A DNA stretch of 64,000 bases, taken from Frondihabitans sp. PhB188. Lineage in GTDB: Bacteria > Actinomycetota > Actinomycetes > Actinomycetales > Microbacteriaceae. The notes beneath the pieces were generated by a model. The model searched no databases. It was not told the origin of the DNA and was given only the letters and a program-made list of their open reading frames with translations. The position numbers and the translations under genes are program-made. The stretch is taken from the NCBI RefSeq assembly GCF_003752365.1, contig NZ_RJUO01000002.1, positions 248,001-312,000 on the forward strand, given 5' to 3'. This document shows, piece after piece, positions 8,315-16,359 of this stretch (position 1 is the stretch's first letter; every line of letters begins with the position of its first letter).

Positions 8315-8367
8315 GCCGGCCCGCGCCGTCAGGCGCCGGCCCGCGCCGTCAGGCGCCGGCCCGCGCC
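8315..8367. repeat. 20-bp tandem repeat overlapping a gene end
   Basis: The unit GCCGGCCCGCGCCGTCAGGC occurs about 2.6 times. The stop codon of the reductase gene (8349-8351) lies inside the second unit, so the last codons of that protein are written by the repeat. Confidence 0.7.
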
Positions 8368-9524
8368 TCGGCGACGAGGGCGGCCGTGTCCTCCTCCAGC
8401 AGGTCGAAGTTGGCCCGCGCCCCCGCGACGACGCCACCCGCGGCGGCGGCGATCACCTGCTGGGAAGGGTCCGTCACGTTCCCCGCGGCCCACACCCCGG
8501 CGACCGAGGTGCCCTGCGCCGCGTCGACCTCGATCCGCGTCCCAGCACCCATCGGCACGGGCGCGAGCTCGAGCCCGAGGTCGGCGACGAACCCGGCTCG
8601 GGCGACGGCGGTCGGCATGACTGCGGCGGCCCGAGCGTCGACGACGTTCCCACTGACGAGTCGCAGCCCGGTGAGCGCATCGCCGTCGACACGGACTGAC
8701 TCGATCGGGCCGCCCTCGACGACGCGGACGCCTCGCGCGGCGAGCCGCTCTCGGTCGTCGGGACCAGGCGCCGCCGACGGGTCGTGCACCACGAGGGTCA
8801 CGTCAGGCGACCACTGCGAGAAGAGGAGCGCCTGGTGCGTGGCGAACGTGTTGACGCCGATGACGGCGATCGGCAGATCGCGGGCCTCCCAGCCGTGGCA
8901 GTACGGACAATGGATGACGTCGCGGCCGAAGCGGGCGTCGAGGCCCGCGACCTCAGGAAGCTCGTCCGTGATTCCCGTGGTGACCACGAGGCGACGGGCG
9001 CGCAGCGTCAGCATTCCTGAGTCGGCCGACGCAACACGGCGTGCCCCCGCACCATCGCCCGAACCGGGACCGCCCCCAGCACCGGCGACGCCGCCCGCAC
9101 CCACACCGCTGCCCGCACCGGCACCCATACCTGCACTTGCGCTTGCACCGGCACCGGCACCAGCACCAGCACCAGCACCCGCACCCGCACGACCCACAGC
9201 AGAAGCCACCACATCCACCTCGAACCCCCGCGCCACATCGCCACGCGCCGCGACCACGACCCCCTCGCGAACGATGCCGCCATACGACTCGACCTCGGCG
9301 CGACCCGCGGCCACGAGGTCGAGCGGAGTCATCCCGTCGCGGGTGAGGAAATTGTGAACGCCCTCTGCACGGGCGTTGCGCGGCTCACCCGAATCGACGA
9401 CGAGGACGCGTCGGCGCGCTCGGGCAAGCGTCAGCGCGGAACTCAGGCCGGCTGCACCTCCGCCGATGACGATGACGTCGTAGGGGTTCGCATCTCCGGA
9501 CACGGCTGGGACTGAATCGATCAT
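8349..9524 (-). CDS. thioredoxin-reductase-like FAD/NAD(P) oxidoreductase with a Gly/Ala-rich insert
   Basis: 391-residue flavoprotein of the TrxB-like pyridine nucleotide-disulfide family. The FAD site is VIVIGGGAAGLSSALTLARA (17-36), and VAGVWAAGNVTDPSQQVIAAAAGG is the C-terminal FAD/quinone region. The redox pair is Cys206 and Cys209 in HCPYCHGWE, not the CATC of true thioredoxin reductase. This CPYC group is common in actinobacteria and its electron acceptor is unknown. Residues about 111-162 are almost only Gly, Ala, Ser and Val (from VGRAGAGAG to GSGDGAG), inserted between the first FAD part and the NADPH domain, where relatives have a short connection. It is divergent from the XRE-cupin gene, which may control it. 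Confidence 0.88.
   Translation of the reverse strand: MIDSVPAVSGDANPYDVIVIGGGAAGLSSALTLARARRRVLVVDSGEPRNARAEGVHNFLTRDGMTPLDLVAAGRAEVESYGGIVREGVVVAARGDVARGFEVDVVASAVGRAGAGAGAGAGAGAGASASAGMGAGAGSGVGAGGVAGAGGGPGSGDGAGARRVASADSGMLTLRARRLVVTTGITDELPEVAGLDARFGRDVIHCPYCHGWEARDLPIAVIGVNTFATHQALLFSQWSPDVTLVVHDPSAAPGPDDRERLAARGVRVVEGGPIESVRVDGDALTGLRLVSGNVVDARAAAVMPTAVARAGFVADLGLELAPVPMGAGTRIEVDAAQGTSVAGVWAAGNVTDPSQQVIAAAAGGVVAGARANFDLLEEDTAALVAEARAGA
9039..9194. repeat. hexanucleotide-type coding microsatellite
   Basis: Degenerate GCACCG/GCACCA/GCACCC hexamers on the plus strand encode the Gly-Ala-rich insert of the reductase. The array is most regular at about 9140-9190 and decays toward 9040, as expected of slippage-driven growth. 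Confidence 0.7.
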
Positions 9525-9537
9525 GGCTCATCCTCAG

Positions 9538-9566
9538 TCGACACGAGTCCGGACGGCAACTAACCT
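9538..9566 (+). promoter_or_regulatory. sigma-70-type promoter of the XRE-cupin gene
   Basis: TCGACA (9538-9543), a 17-base spacer and TAACCT (9561-9566). The ATG at 9574 begins 7 bases after the -10 hexamer, so the transcript should be leaderless. Confidence 0.55.
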
Positions 9567-9573
9567 TGCCGGT

Positions 9574-10167
9574 ATGGCAAACCTCGACCCCACGCGCGCG
9601 GTGCTCGACGCCGTCGGCACCTGCCTCCGAGCCCTCCGTCAGCAGCGCGACGTGACCCTCGCCGATCTGTCCACGGAGACCGGGATCTCGGTGAGCACGC
9701 TCTCGCGGCTGGAGTCGGGCGGCCGCAAGCCGACTCTCGAGCTCCTCCTCCCCCTCGCCCGAGCGCACGGCGTCCCGCTCGACGATCTGGTCGGCGCACC
9801 GCAGACCGGAGACCCGCGCATTCATATCAAGCCGGTCCGCCGGCACGGCCAGACGATCCTGCCGCTGTCGCGCGGCGCGTCAGGCGTTCAGGTCTTCAAG
9901 CACTTGTTCGCCGAAAGCACGGACGGCACCCGAAGCGCTGACGACCGCGACCCCACTCCGCGCACGCACGAGGGCCACGAGTGGGTCTACGTGATCCGCG
10001 GTCGCCTGCGGCTGATCGTCGGCGACCGCGACATGGTCCTGGAGTCAGGCGAGGCGGCCGAGTTCGACACCACGACGCCCCACTGGTTCGGCCGCGCCGA
10101 CCAGCGCGCTGTCGAATTCCTGAGCCTGTTCGGGCGGCAGGGGGAGCGGATGCACGTGCGGAGCTGA
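9574..10167 (+). CDS. XRE-family regulator with C-terminal cupin domain
   Basis: 197-residue cytoplasmic transcription factor. A helix-turn-helix spans about residues 14-72, with the recognition helix in TGISVSTLSRLESGGRKPT. A cupin barrel spans about 95-190 (HEGHEWVYVIRGRLRLIVGD, then SGEAAEFDTTTPHWFGRA), which could bind a metal or small ligand. XRE-cupin proteins often sense metabolites and repress a nearby transporter or enzyme. The ATG at 9574 is chosen over an in-frame start at 9523, which would run through the divergent gene's start. Likely targets are the divergent flavoprotein and the downstream SulP transporter (inference). Confidence 0.88.
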   Translation: MANLDPTRAVLDAVGTCLRALRQQRDVTLADLSTETGISVSTLSRLESGGRKPTLELLLPLARAHGVPLDDLVGAPQTGDPRIHIKPVRRHGQTILPLSRGASGVQVFKHLFAESTDGTRSADDRDPTPRTHEGHEWVYVIRGRLRLIVGDRDMVLESGEAAEFDTTTPHWFGRADQRAVEFLSLFGRQGERMHVRS

Positions 10168-10192
10168 CCCGGTGGCCGCGTATCCTGACACT

Positions 10193-10208
10193 GGCGCAAC
10201 GGTGCGCC
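10193..10208 (+). terminator. small hairpin after the XRE-cupin gene
   Basis: GGCGCA (10193-10198) and TGCGCC (10203-10208) form a perfect 6-bp stem with loop ACGG, 26 bases after the stop codon. It is a weak terminator candidate. Confidence 0.35.
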
Positions 10209-10286
10209 CCGAATCGACCGGGTGCCGCCTGATCTGACGACTGCCCCGAGTTCCTGCATCACCTTCGACCGCACCCGAAAGACGCC

Positions 10287-11768
10287 ATGATCACGCCTGC
10301 CCTCGACCGCCCGATCGGCGTGCTCGACGTCCTGAAGAACCCGCGCCTGCTCACCCGCGAGGCGCTGGCGGGCATCGTCACGACGCTCGCGCTCGTTCCC
10401 GAGGTGATCTCGTTCTCGGTCGTCGCCGGAGTGGACCCGCTGGTCAGCCTCGTGGCGTCGATCGTCCTGACTCTGGTGATGACCGTGCTCGGCGGCCGAC
10501 CGGGAGTCGTGACGGCCGCCGCCGGGTCGGTCGCGCTCGTGATCGCGCCTCTGGTTCACGAGCACGGGGTCAAGTACGTGCTGCCGACGGTCGTTCTGGC
10601 AGGAATCGTGCAGATCGTCTTCGGCACCGCGGGGCTCGCGCGTCTGATGCGCTTCATCCCCCGCAGCGTCATGATCGGCTTCGTCAACGCGCTCGGCATC
10701 CTGATCTTCGTCGCGCAGGTGCGGCACGTCATCGACGTGCCGTGGCTGGCCTACGTGCTGTTCGCCCTGACGCTCGCGGTGATCCTGATCCTGCCGCGCT
10801 TCACGAAGGCCGTGCCGGCGCCGCTCGTCGCGATCGTGCTGGTGACGGCGATCGTCATCTTCGGCGGTGCCGACGTGCCGAACGTGGGCGACGAAGGACC
10901 CCTCAGCGGAGGCCTTCCCGGCCTGACGCAGCTGCTCGTTCCGCTGAACCTGACGACGCTGTCGATCATCTGGCCGACCGCCATCAGCGTGGCGTTCGTC
11001 GGCCTGATGGAGACCCTCCTGACGGCGAAGCTCGTCGACGACCTGACCGAGACTCGCTCCCACAAGGGCAAGGAGTCGTGGGCGCTCGGCGTCGCGAACA
11101 TCGCGGCGGGGTTCTACGGAGGCATCGCCGGCTGCGCCATGATCGGCCAGACCATCCTGAACGTGAAGACCGGCGGCGCCCGGACGCGAGTGTCGACGGC
11201 GGTGGCCGGGCTGTTCCTGCTCGCGCTCGTCACGGGTCTGGCGGGGGTCATGGCGCAGATCCCCATGGTGGCTCTGGCCGCGGTCATGATGATCGTGGCC
11301 ATCACGACGGTCGACTGGCACAGCGTGAAGCCGTCGACCCTTCGCCGCATGCCCGTCCCCGAGACAATCGTCATGGTCGTGACCGTCGTGGTGGTGGTGG
11401 TGTCGAACAACCTCGCGCTCGGAGTGCTCGTCGGCGTCGTGCTCGCGATGGTCTTGTTCGCGCGCCGAGTCGCGCACGTCATTCAGGTGGATCGCGCTTC
11501 CGTGGGCGAGGCCGTGCGATACGCCGTGTCAGGACCCTTGTTCTTCGGCTCGTCCAACGACCTCGTCGAGCGGTTCGCCTACGCCGAAGATCCTGAGAAC
11601 GTCACGATCGACCTCACCGCCGCCCAGGTGTGGGATGCCTCGACCGTCGCCGCTCTCGACTCGATCGAGACGAAGTACGCCGCGCTCGGCAAGACCGTAG
11701 CGATCGAGGGCCTCGACGAGAGGTCGCAGGCGTTCCATGGCCGCCTGACGGGCAGGCTCGGCGGCTAG
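10287..11768 (+). CDS. SulP-family anion transporter with STAS domain
   Basis: 493-residue membrane protein of the SLC26/SulP family, which moves sulfate, bicarbonate or dicarboxylates. The N-terminal transport domain has about 10-12 hydrophobic segments, including LALVPEVISFSVVAGVDPLVSL, GGRPGVVTAAAGSVALVIAPL, MIGFVNALGILIFVAQ and IAGCAMIGQTILNVKTGGARTR, with the conserved glycine/alanine-rich substrate region. The C-terminal STAS-like domain begins near residue 405 (HVIQVDRASVGEAVRYAVSGPLFFGS, then VTIDLTAAQVWDASTVAALD). The closely related bacterial group is variously annotated as sulfate or bicarbonate transporter. No sulfur or carbonate gene is adjacent, so the ion is open. Confidence 0.88.
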   Translation: MITPALDRPIGVLDVLKNPRLLTREALAGIVTTLALVPEVISFSVVAGVDPLVSLVASIVLTLVMTVLGGRPGVVTAAAGSVALVIAPLVHEHGVKYVLPTVVLAGIVQIVFGTAGLARLMRFIPRSVMIGFVNALGILIFVAQVRHVIDVPWLAYVLFALTLAVILILPRFTKAVPAPLVAIVLVTAIVIFGGADVPNVGDEGPLSGGLPGLTQLLVPLNLTTLSIIWPTAISVAFVGLMETLLTAKLVDDLTETRSHKGKESWALGVANIAAGFYGGIAGCAMIGQTILNVKTGGARTRVSTAVAGLFLLALVTGLAGVMAQIPMVALAAVMMIVAITTVDWHSVKPSTLRRMPVPETIVMVVTVVVVVVSNNLALGVLVGVVLAMVLFARRVAHVIQVDRASVGEAVRYAVSGPLFFGSSNDLVERFAYAEDPENVTIDLTAAQVWDASTVAALDSIETKYAALGKTVAIEGLDERSQAFHGRLTGRLGG

Positions 11769-11779
11769 CGCGGAGCGCG

Positions 11780-11819
11780 GAGTTCCTGTGCCCGTGCACT
11801 GATCAGGGCGCAGGAACTC
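11780..11819. terminator. inverted repeat made of two dispersed-motif copies
   Basis: GAGTTCCTGTGCCC (11780-11793) pairs with GGGCGCAGGAACTC (11806-11819) with one mismatch across a 12-base loop, just after the SulP stop codon. The arms are two copies of the dispersed motif in opposite orientation. Confidence 0.6.
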
Positions 11820-11939
11820 GGCGCCTCGCCTCCCGACGCACGTCGCGATTCAGGAGAACCGCACCGCGCCCGCCGCGGACTCGGCGATCGCACGCTCTGC
11901 CCGCCCACATCACCTGAGTCCGCACCGCGCACGACGAAC

Positions 11940-11986
11940 GCGGCCCCGCCACCCGAACCTCTCGCGAGTCCGGGCGGCGGGGCCGC
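11940..11986 (-). terminator. hairpin terminator of glpD
   Basis: GCGGCCCCGCCACCCG (11940-11955) pairs with CGGGCGGCGGGGCCGC (11971-11986) with a single mismatch and a 15-base loop. It lies just beyond the glpD stop codon on the minus strand. Confidence 0.75.
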
Positions 11987-12000
11987 GAGTCGTGGGTGGC

Positions 12001-13836
12001 TTACGCCTGGGGCGAGCCGGAGGCCGCGGCCGACACGGGGCTCTCGGCCTCGGCGGGGGCAGCGGCAGGCGACTGGGCCGACGAGCCGGCGGGGGCATCC
12101 TGCGACGAGACCTCGACGCCGTGGAACGTCTTCAGGATCTCGACGGTGTCCGCGATCTCGGCGTCACGCGCGTCATCGGTCCAGCCGAGCGAGCTCTGCA
12201 GGATTCCGGCGATCTCAGCGAGGACCTCGTGGGTCACGCCGCCCACGAACGCGAGGTTCGTGCGGCGCAGGATGACGTCGACCAGGTGGACGGCGTCCTC
12301 GTGCTCGGCGAAGTAGGCGATCTCGGCCTCGGTGAAGTCGGCATCGCTCGCGAGGGCCTCGGACGGCTGGTCGAGGAGCGTCTGGATGACCTCTTCGGCG
12401 CGCGTTCCGTAACGGGTCAGGAGGCGGTCGACCTGAGCGCGATCCAGGCCGCCCTGGTGCTCGGTGATCCACTTGGCGCGGTCGCCGGGCAGCGTCGGGA
12501 AGTCCTTGCCGCCGCCGATGGGCATGCCCGCGGTGTCGATGGTGCGTCCGACGCCGAGGCGCGTGGTGGCCTCGGTCGAGAGGTGCGCCGAGAGGGCGCG
12601 GAAGGTGGTCCACTTGCCGCCGACGAGCGACAGCACCTTCGACTTCGGCAGCGAGGCGACCTCGGTCTCGACGATGCGGTAGTCGCGTGACACGAAGCCG
12701 GCGGCGAGGTCGTCGTGCTTCGGCAGCGGGCGCACGCCCGAGTAGCGGTAGACGATGTCGTCGCGCGTGATCGTGATCTTCGGGAAGACGTGCTTCACGA
12801 GGTCGAAGAAGTAGTCGACCTCCTCCTCGGTGCAGACTGCGGGCTGGCTCATGTCGGCCTCGAGGTCGGTCGTCCCGATCAGGACGCGGCCCTTGAGCGG
12901 GTAGATCAGGACGATGCGGCCGTCGTTGTTCTCGAAGAACAGCTCGCGGCCGTTGGTGGCCTTGAGGAGCTCGGGGTGGTCGACGACGATGTGCGAGCCC
13001 TTGGTGCCGCCCATGAACTGCGACGTCGCGCCGAAGACCTCGTTGGTGAGGTCGGTCCAGGGCCCGGAGGCGTTGACGACGACATCGGCGGTGACGACGA
13101 ACTCCGTGCCCGACACGACGTCGCGCAGGAGCACGCCGCCGTCCTGAGCGCCGACCGCCTCGACGTAGTTCGCGCTGCGGGAGGTGGCTCCGGCGGCGCC
13201 GCGGTTGCCGGCGGCGAGGCCGTCCTTCAGTACGTCGAGGGCGAGACGCTCGGGCTCGTGCACGGAGGCGTCGTAGTAGGTGCCGGTGTACTTGAGGTTC
13301 TTGTTCAGGGAGGGCATGTCGCGGAGGGCCGCGGAGCGAGTCAGGAACTTGTGACGCGGGACGGTGCCGCCGTCACGCGAGAAGGAGTCGTACAGGGTCA
13401 TGCCGACCTTGATCAGGACGGCGCCGCGCTCCTTGGTGGAGCGCTGCTTGTGCGTGAGCATGCGCAGGGGCGCGTTCATCAGACCGGAGAACGTCGAGAA
13501 GATCGGCATCGTGGTCTGAAGCGGCTTGACGTAGTGGGGTGCGATCTTCAGGAGGCCGTTTCGCTCCTCGACCGACTCGCGGACGAGACGGAACTCGCCG
13601 TTCTCGAGGTAGCGGATGCCGCCGTGGATCATGTGGCTCGACGCGGCCGAAGCGCCCGACGCGTAGTCGTTGCGCTCGACGAGCACGACGTCGACGCCCT
13701 GCAGCGCCAGGTCGCGGAACGTCGCGATTCCGTTGATGCCGCCGCCGATGATCAGGACCTGGGCCGACGGCCGATCCACGATTCGCGACACGTTGGCGCG
13801 GAGCTTGCCCGCTTCTGTCTTCTTCGACTCGGTCAC
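12001..13836 (-). CDS. glpD: FAD-dependent glycerol-3-phosphate dehydrogenase
   Basis: 611-residue membrane-associated dehydrogenase oxidising sn-glycerol 3-phosphate to dihydroxyacetone phosphate and passing electrons to quinone. The dinucleotide fold is VLIIGGGINGIATFRDLALQG (27-47 region), followed by LVERNDYASGASAASSHMIHGGIRYLE, the GlpD signature. GVRPLPKHDDLAAGFVSRDY and GGKWTTFRALS are further family blocks. The C-terminal cap domain runs through LLTRYGTRAEEVI and DAVHLVDVILRRTNLAFVGG. The last 25 or so residues are a low-complexity Ala/Ser/Pro tail (GSSAQSPAAAPAEAESP), not needed for catalysis in relatives. GTG start. It is divergent from a SorC-type regulator, a likely controller. 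Confidence 0.95.
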   Translation of the reverse strand: MTESKKTEAGKLRANVSRIVDRPSAQVLIIGGGINGIATFRDLALQGVDVVLVERNDYASGASAASSHMIHGGIRYLENGEFRLVRESVEERNGLLKIAPHYVKPLQTTMPIFSTFSGLMNAPLRMLTHKQRSTKERGAVLIKVGMTLYDSFSRDGGTVPRHKFLTRSAALRDMPSLNKNLKYTGTYYDASVHEPERLALDVLKDGLAAGNRGAAGATSRSANYVEAVGAQDGGVLLRDVVSGTEFVVTADVVVNASGPWTDLTNEVFGATSQFMGGTKGSHIVVDHPELLKATNGRELFFENNDGRIVLIYPLKGRVLIGTTDLEADMSQPAVCTEEEVDYFFDLVKHVFPKITITRDDIVYRYSGVRPLPKHDDLAAGFVSRDYRIVETEVASLPKSKVLSLVGGKWTTFRALSAHLSTEATTRLGVGRTIDTAGMPIGGGKDFPTLPGDRAKWITEHQGGLDRAQVDRLLTRYGTRAEEVIQTLLDQPSEALASDADFTEAEIAYFAEHEDAVHLVDVILRRTNLAFVGGVTHEVLAEIAGILQSSLGWTDDARDAEIADTVEILKTFHGVEVSSQDAPAGSSAQSPAAAPAEAESPVSAAASGSPQA

Positions 13837-13921
13837 TGGCTCTGTCCTCTTCGATCTCAGTGGAACTGGTGATGCTGAACACAGCCATACTTGACGTGTG
13901 CGCGCGAGTGGTCAAGGCCTG

Positions 13922-13935
13922 TGCACATACGTGCA
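13922..13935. promoter_or_regulatory. candidate operator between glpD and the SorC-type regulator
   Basis: TGCACATACGTGCA is an inverted repeat with 5-bp arms and a 4-base centre, and it overlaps a TGTGCACA palindrome. It sits 13 bases before the regulator's ATG. A second short inverted repeat, TTGAC...GTCAA, lies upstream at about 13891-13915. Confidence 0.4.
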
Positions 13936-13948
13936 GACGGAGGCACTC

Positions 13949-14917
13949 ATGACTCTTCCTGATTCAACCGCGTCAGACCGCACTCAGGACGCCTTGCGCG
14001 CATCGCATCTCTACTATCTCCAGGACCTCACGATGGAGGCGATCGCTCGCGAGCTCGGAACGTCGCGATCGTCCGTGTCGCGCCTCCTGAGTTTCGCGCG
14101 GGAGACCGGCCTCGTCGACATCCAGATCAAGTCGCCGCTCGATCAGGCGACCGTCGTGAGCGACGCCCTGCACCGTCGGTACAACGTCGTCGCCCACGTC
14201 GTGCCGATCCCCGACCAGACCACCGACGTCGATCGGCTCGACCGCGTAGCCCTGTCGGCTGCACGAATTCTCACGCCGTTCGTCGACTCGAACATGGTCG
14301 TCGGCATCGCCTGGGGCTCGACGGTCAGCGCGATCAGCCGCTACCTCGTGCCCAAGTCGACGCACGGCTCGATGATCGTGCAGCTGAACGGCGCTGCCAA
14401 CACCCGCACGACCGGCATCGTCTACGCGAGTGAGATCCTGCGCCGGTTCGGAGACGCGTTCGGTGCGCAGGTGCAGCAGTTCCCCGTGCCGGCGTTCTTC
14501 GACGACCCCGACACGAAGCTCGCCCTCTGGCGTGAGCGCAGCACCAAGCGGGTGCTCGAGCTTCAGGAGTCGATGGACGTCGTGCTGTTCGGCATCGGAG
14601 CCCCGTCGGCCCTCGTGCCGAGCCACGTCTACTCCGGCGGCTACCTGGAGGATGCCGACCACGAGAGCCTGCGGCGCGACGGCGTCGTGGGCGACGTGGC
14701 GACCGTCTTCCTGAGGGAGGACGGCTCGTCGAGCGACATCGAGCTGAACAAGCGCGCGTCGGGTCCTGAGTTCGCAACGATCCGCCGGGCGCCGCGCCGC
14801 GTCTGCGTGGTCGCCGGCACGTCGAAGGTGCCGGGTATTCGCGGGGCTCTCGCGGCCGGCCTCGTCACCGACCTGATCATCGACGAGAGCACGGCGCGGG
14901 CGCTGCTCGGCGCCTGA
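13949..14917 (+). CDS. SorC/DeoR-type sugar-binding transcriptional regulator
   Basis: 322-residue regulator. The N-terminal helix-turn-helix (LTMEAIARELGTSRSSVSRLLSFARETGLVDI) lies at about residues 27-58. The remainder is a SorC-type effector domain of the isomerase-like fold that binds phosphorylated sugars or polyols, with VGIAWGSTVSAISRYL, FGIGAPSALVPSHVYSGGYL and VVAGTSKVPGIRGALAAGLV as recognisable blocks. The start at 13949 is chosen because GGAGG stands 5 bases upstream. Back-to-back placement with glpD suggests it responds to glycerol 3-phosphate or a related sugar phosphate and controls glpD (inference). Confidence 0.88.
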   Translation: MTLPDSTASDRTQDALRASHLYYLQDLTMEAIARELGTSRSSVSRLLSFARETGLVDIQIKSPLDQATVVSDALHRRYNVVAHVVPIPDQTTDVDRLDRVALSAARILTPFVDSNMVVGIAWGSTVSAISRYLVPKSTHGSMIVQLNGAANTRTTGIVYASEILRRFGDAFGAQVQQFPVPAFFDDPDTKLALWRERSTKRVLELQESMDVVLFGIGAPSALVPSHVYSGGYLEDADHESLRRDGVVGDVATVFLREDGSSSDIELNKRASGPEFATIRRAPRRVCVVAGTSKVPGIRGALAAGLVTDLIIDESTARALLGA

Positions 14918-14986
14918 GCAGCACCAGAGCCTGAGACGCAACAGAGCCCGGGGCGCAGGAACTCGCACCCGCCGCCCACCCCGAAC

Positions 14987-15604
14987 TCAGTAGGCCTGCA
15001 CCGCCTCGCCCTGCCACGCGTCGACGCGCCACCCTCCGTCAGGAGACCCCGACAGCTCGATCACCCCGGCGTTGTCGAGCGAGTGGGCGACCGAGAATGC
15101 CGGGTCGAGGTTCGTCGCGCGGCCGCCGAGCCAGACGCGGATCGATCCGGCGTGCGACACCACGACCACCGTCGAGTCGTCGTCGTGCCTCTCGGCGATC
15201 GCGGCGAGCGCACCGTCGAACCGGCCGAGGAAGTGCGATCCGTCGTAGGCCCCGGGGACCGTCGCCGCGAGGTCGCCCTCGGCCCAGCGGCGGATCGGCG
15301 CAAGGTAGGCGGTCATCGAGTCGGTGTCGTTCGTGCCCTCGAAGTCGCCGGCCTCGATCTCGTGCACGCCGTCGACGACCTCGATCTCCAGCCCCCTGGC
15401 GCAGCCGAGGGGCGCGGCCGTCTGCGCGGTGCGCTGCAGCGACGAGACGAAGATGCCGGCGATCGACTCGTGCGCCAGGCGATCGACGAGCGCCTCGGCC
15501 TGCGCGCGGCCGAGCTCAGTCAGCTCGGGGCCGGGGGCGGCGGTCGAGAGGATGCCGCCAGCGTTGGCTGTGGTCTGGGCGTGCCGAATCAGGAGAATTC
15601 TCAC
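14987..15604 (-). CDS. histidine phosphatase family protein
   Basis: 205-residue phosphoglycerate-mutase-like phosphatase. The catalytic motif LLIRHAQTTANAGG is at residues 4-17 with His8 as the phosphorylated residue, and VVVSHAGSIR holds the second catalytic His. ELTELGRAQAEALVDRL and FVSSLQRTAQTA are standard family blocks, and the acid residue lies in VHEIEAGDFEGTN. The GTG at 15604 is chosen because the family starts with V-R-I-L-L-I-R-H; an in-frame ATG further upstream would add 34 atypical residues and overlap the GntR promoter. The substrate is unknown. TACGCT lies 6 bases before the GTG. Confidence 0.88.
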   Translation of the reverse strand: MRILLIRHAQTTANAGGILSTAAPGPELTELGRAQAEALVDRLAHESIAGIFVSSLQRTAQTAAPLGCARGLEIEVVDGVHEIEAGDFEGTNDTDSMTAYLAPIRRWAEGDLAATVPGAYDGSHFLGRFDGALAAIAERHDDDSTVVVVSHAGSIRVWLGGRATNLDPAFSVAHSLDNAGVIELSGSPDGGWRVDAWQGEAVQAY

Positions 15605-15610
15605 CCCCTC

Positions 15611-15616
15611 AGCGTA
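15611..15616 (-). promoter_or_regulatory. -10 element giving a leaderless phosphatase mRNA
   Basis: The minus strand reads TACGCT, then GAGGGG, then the GTG at 15604. GAGGGG could also act as a very close ribosome-binding site. Confidence 0.4.
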
Positions 15617-15684
15617 GGGCCGGGCATCGGCGACGGGTGCCGTGCAGATGCCCTGAATAAGCAAGGTCCCGCCACTTCCACCCA

Positions 15685-15714
15685 TTGCATGCATCGTTGC
15701 ATGCAACCTATGCT
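15685..15714 (+). promoter_or_regulatory. promoter and tandem-palindrome operator of the GntR-MFS operon
   Basis: Two nearly identical boxes 12 bases apart, TTGCATGCAT (15685-15694) and TTGCATGCAA (15697-15706), each contain the palindrome TGCATGCA. The -10 hexamer TATGCT (15709-15714) follows at once, and the GTG at 15721 comes 6 bases later, so the transcript should be leaderless. The boxes cover the -35 position, a good place for autorepression by the GntR protein. Confidence 0.6.
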
Positions 15715-15720
15715 CGTCCC

Positions 15721-16359
15721 GTGACAGCGACCCTTCCCGACACGAGCGCCGCCGAGCGCGCGTACATCGACACCAAGCGCCGGATCATCCGCGGCGACCT
15801 GCCCGGCGGCTCCTCCCTGAGCGAGATCACCGTCTGCCAGGAGCTCGGGCTCAGCCGCACGCCCGTGCACGAGGCGTTCCTCCGCCTCGCCGCGGAGGAG
15901 CTCCTGACGCTTGAGTCGCGCAAGGGCGCCGTCGTCCGGCCGATGTCGCCGAGCGAGGCCGATGACGTCGTCGAGATGCGCGAGGCCGTCGAGGCGGCGG
16001 CCGCCCGGCGCGCCGTCGCCTCCGACGCGACCGAGCTCGTAGCCGTGCTCAGGACCCTCCTGACGGCGCAGCGCGAAGCGCTATCGGCGGGAGACACGGA
16101 CGCCTTCCTCGAAGCCGACGACGCTTTCCACACCGCCGTCGTGCTGGCGAGCCGCAATCCGATCGCCGCGCACTTCTCCCGCCTCCTGCACGACCGAGCC
16201 CATCGCCTCCGTCATCACCTCACCCGTGTGCGTCCTGATCACCTCGCGGTCACACTCCACGATCACGAGGCGCTGGCCGACGCCGTCGCGCGGCGCGACG
16301 CCGATGCCTACGCGGCGGTCCTCGCCCGCCACGTCGGCATCCTGAGGGGCCTGCTGTGA
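15721..16359 (+). CDS. GntR-family (FCD domain) transcriptional regulator
   Basis: 212-residue regulator. A winged helix-turn-helix occupies residues 15-75 (SSLSEITVCQELGLSRTPVHEAFLRLAAEELL) and an all-helical FCD effector domain follows (DVVEMREAVEAAAARRAV, then EADDAFHTAVVLASRNPIAAHF and HDHEALADAVARRDA). The conserved Asp and His residues of FCD domains that hold a metal for carboxylate ligands are visible. The GTG at 15721 gives the usual short N-terminus. Its stop codon overlaps the GTG of the MFS transporter as GTGA, so the two are made together. It presumably senses the transporter's substrate. Confidence 0.9.
   Translation: MTATLPDTSAAERAYIDTKRRIIRGDLPGGSSLSEITVCQELGLSRTPVHEAFLRLAAEELLTLESRKGAVVRPMSPSEADDVVEMREAVEAAAARRAVASDATELVAVLRTLLTAQREALSAGDTDAFLEADDAFHTAVVLASRNPIAAHFSRLLHDRAHRLRHHLTRVRPDHLAVTLHDHEALADAVARRDADAYAAVLARHVGILRGLL

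Larger units (their letters stand above)
8008..8348. other. gene-free stretch between convergent genes
   Basis: This 341-base gap holds the hairpin at 8024-8056, a low-complexity GCGGTCGCGG- and GACGTC-rich run at about 8110-8205, an imperfect inverted repeat at 8223-8278 and a 20-bp tandem repeat that runs into the end of the next gene. Open frames here are made of simple repeats and have no protein-like composition. I see no gene. Confidence 0.6.

Noticed and set aside
9039-9194. Regular GCACCG/GCACCA spacing resembling a short repeat array
   Set aside because: The period is 6 bases with no unique spacers, so it is a coding microsatellite and not a CRISPR array.
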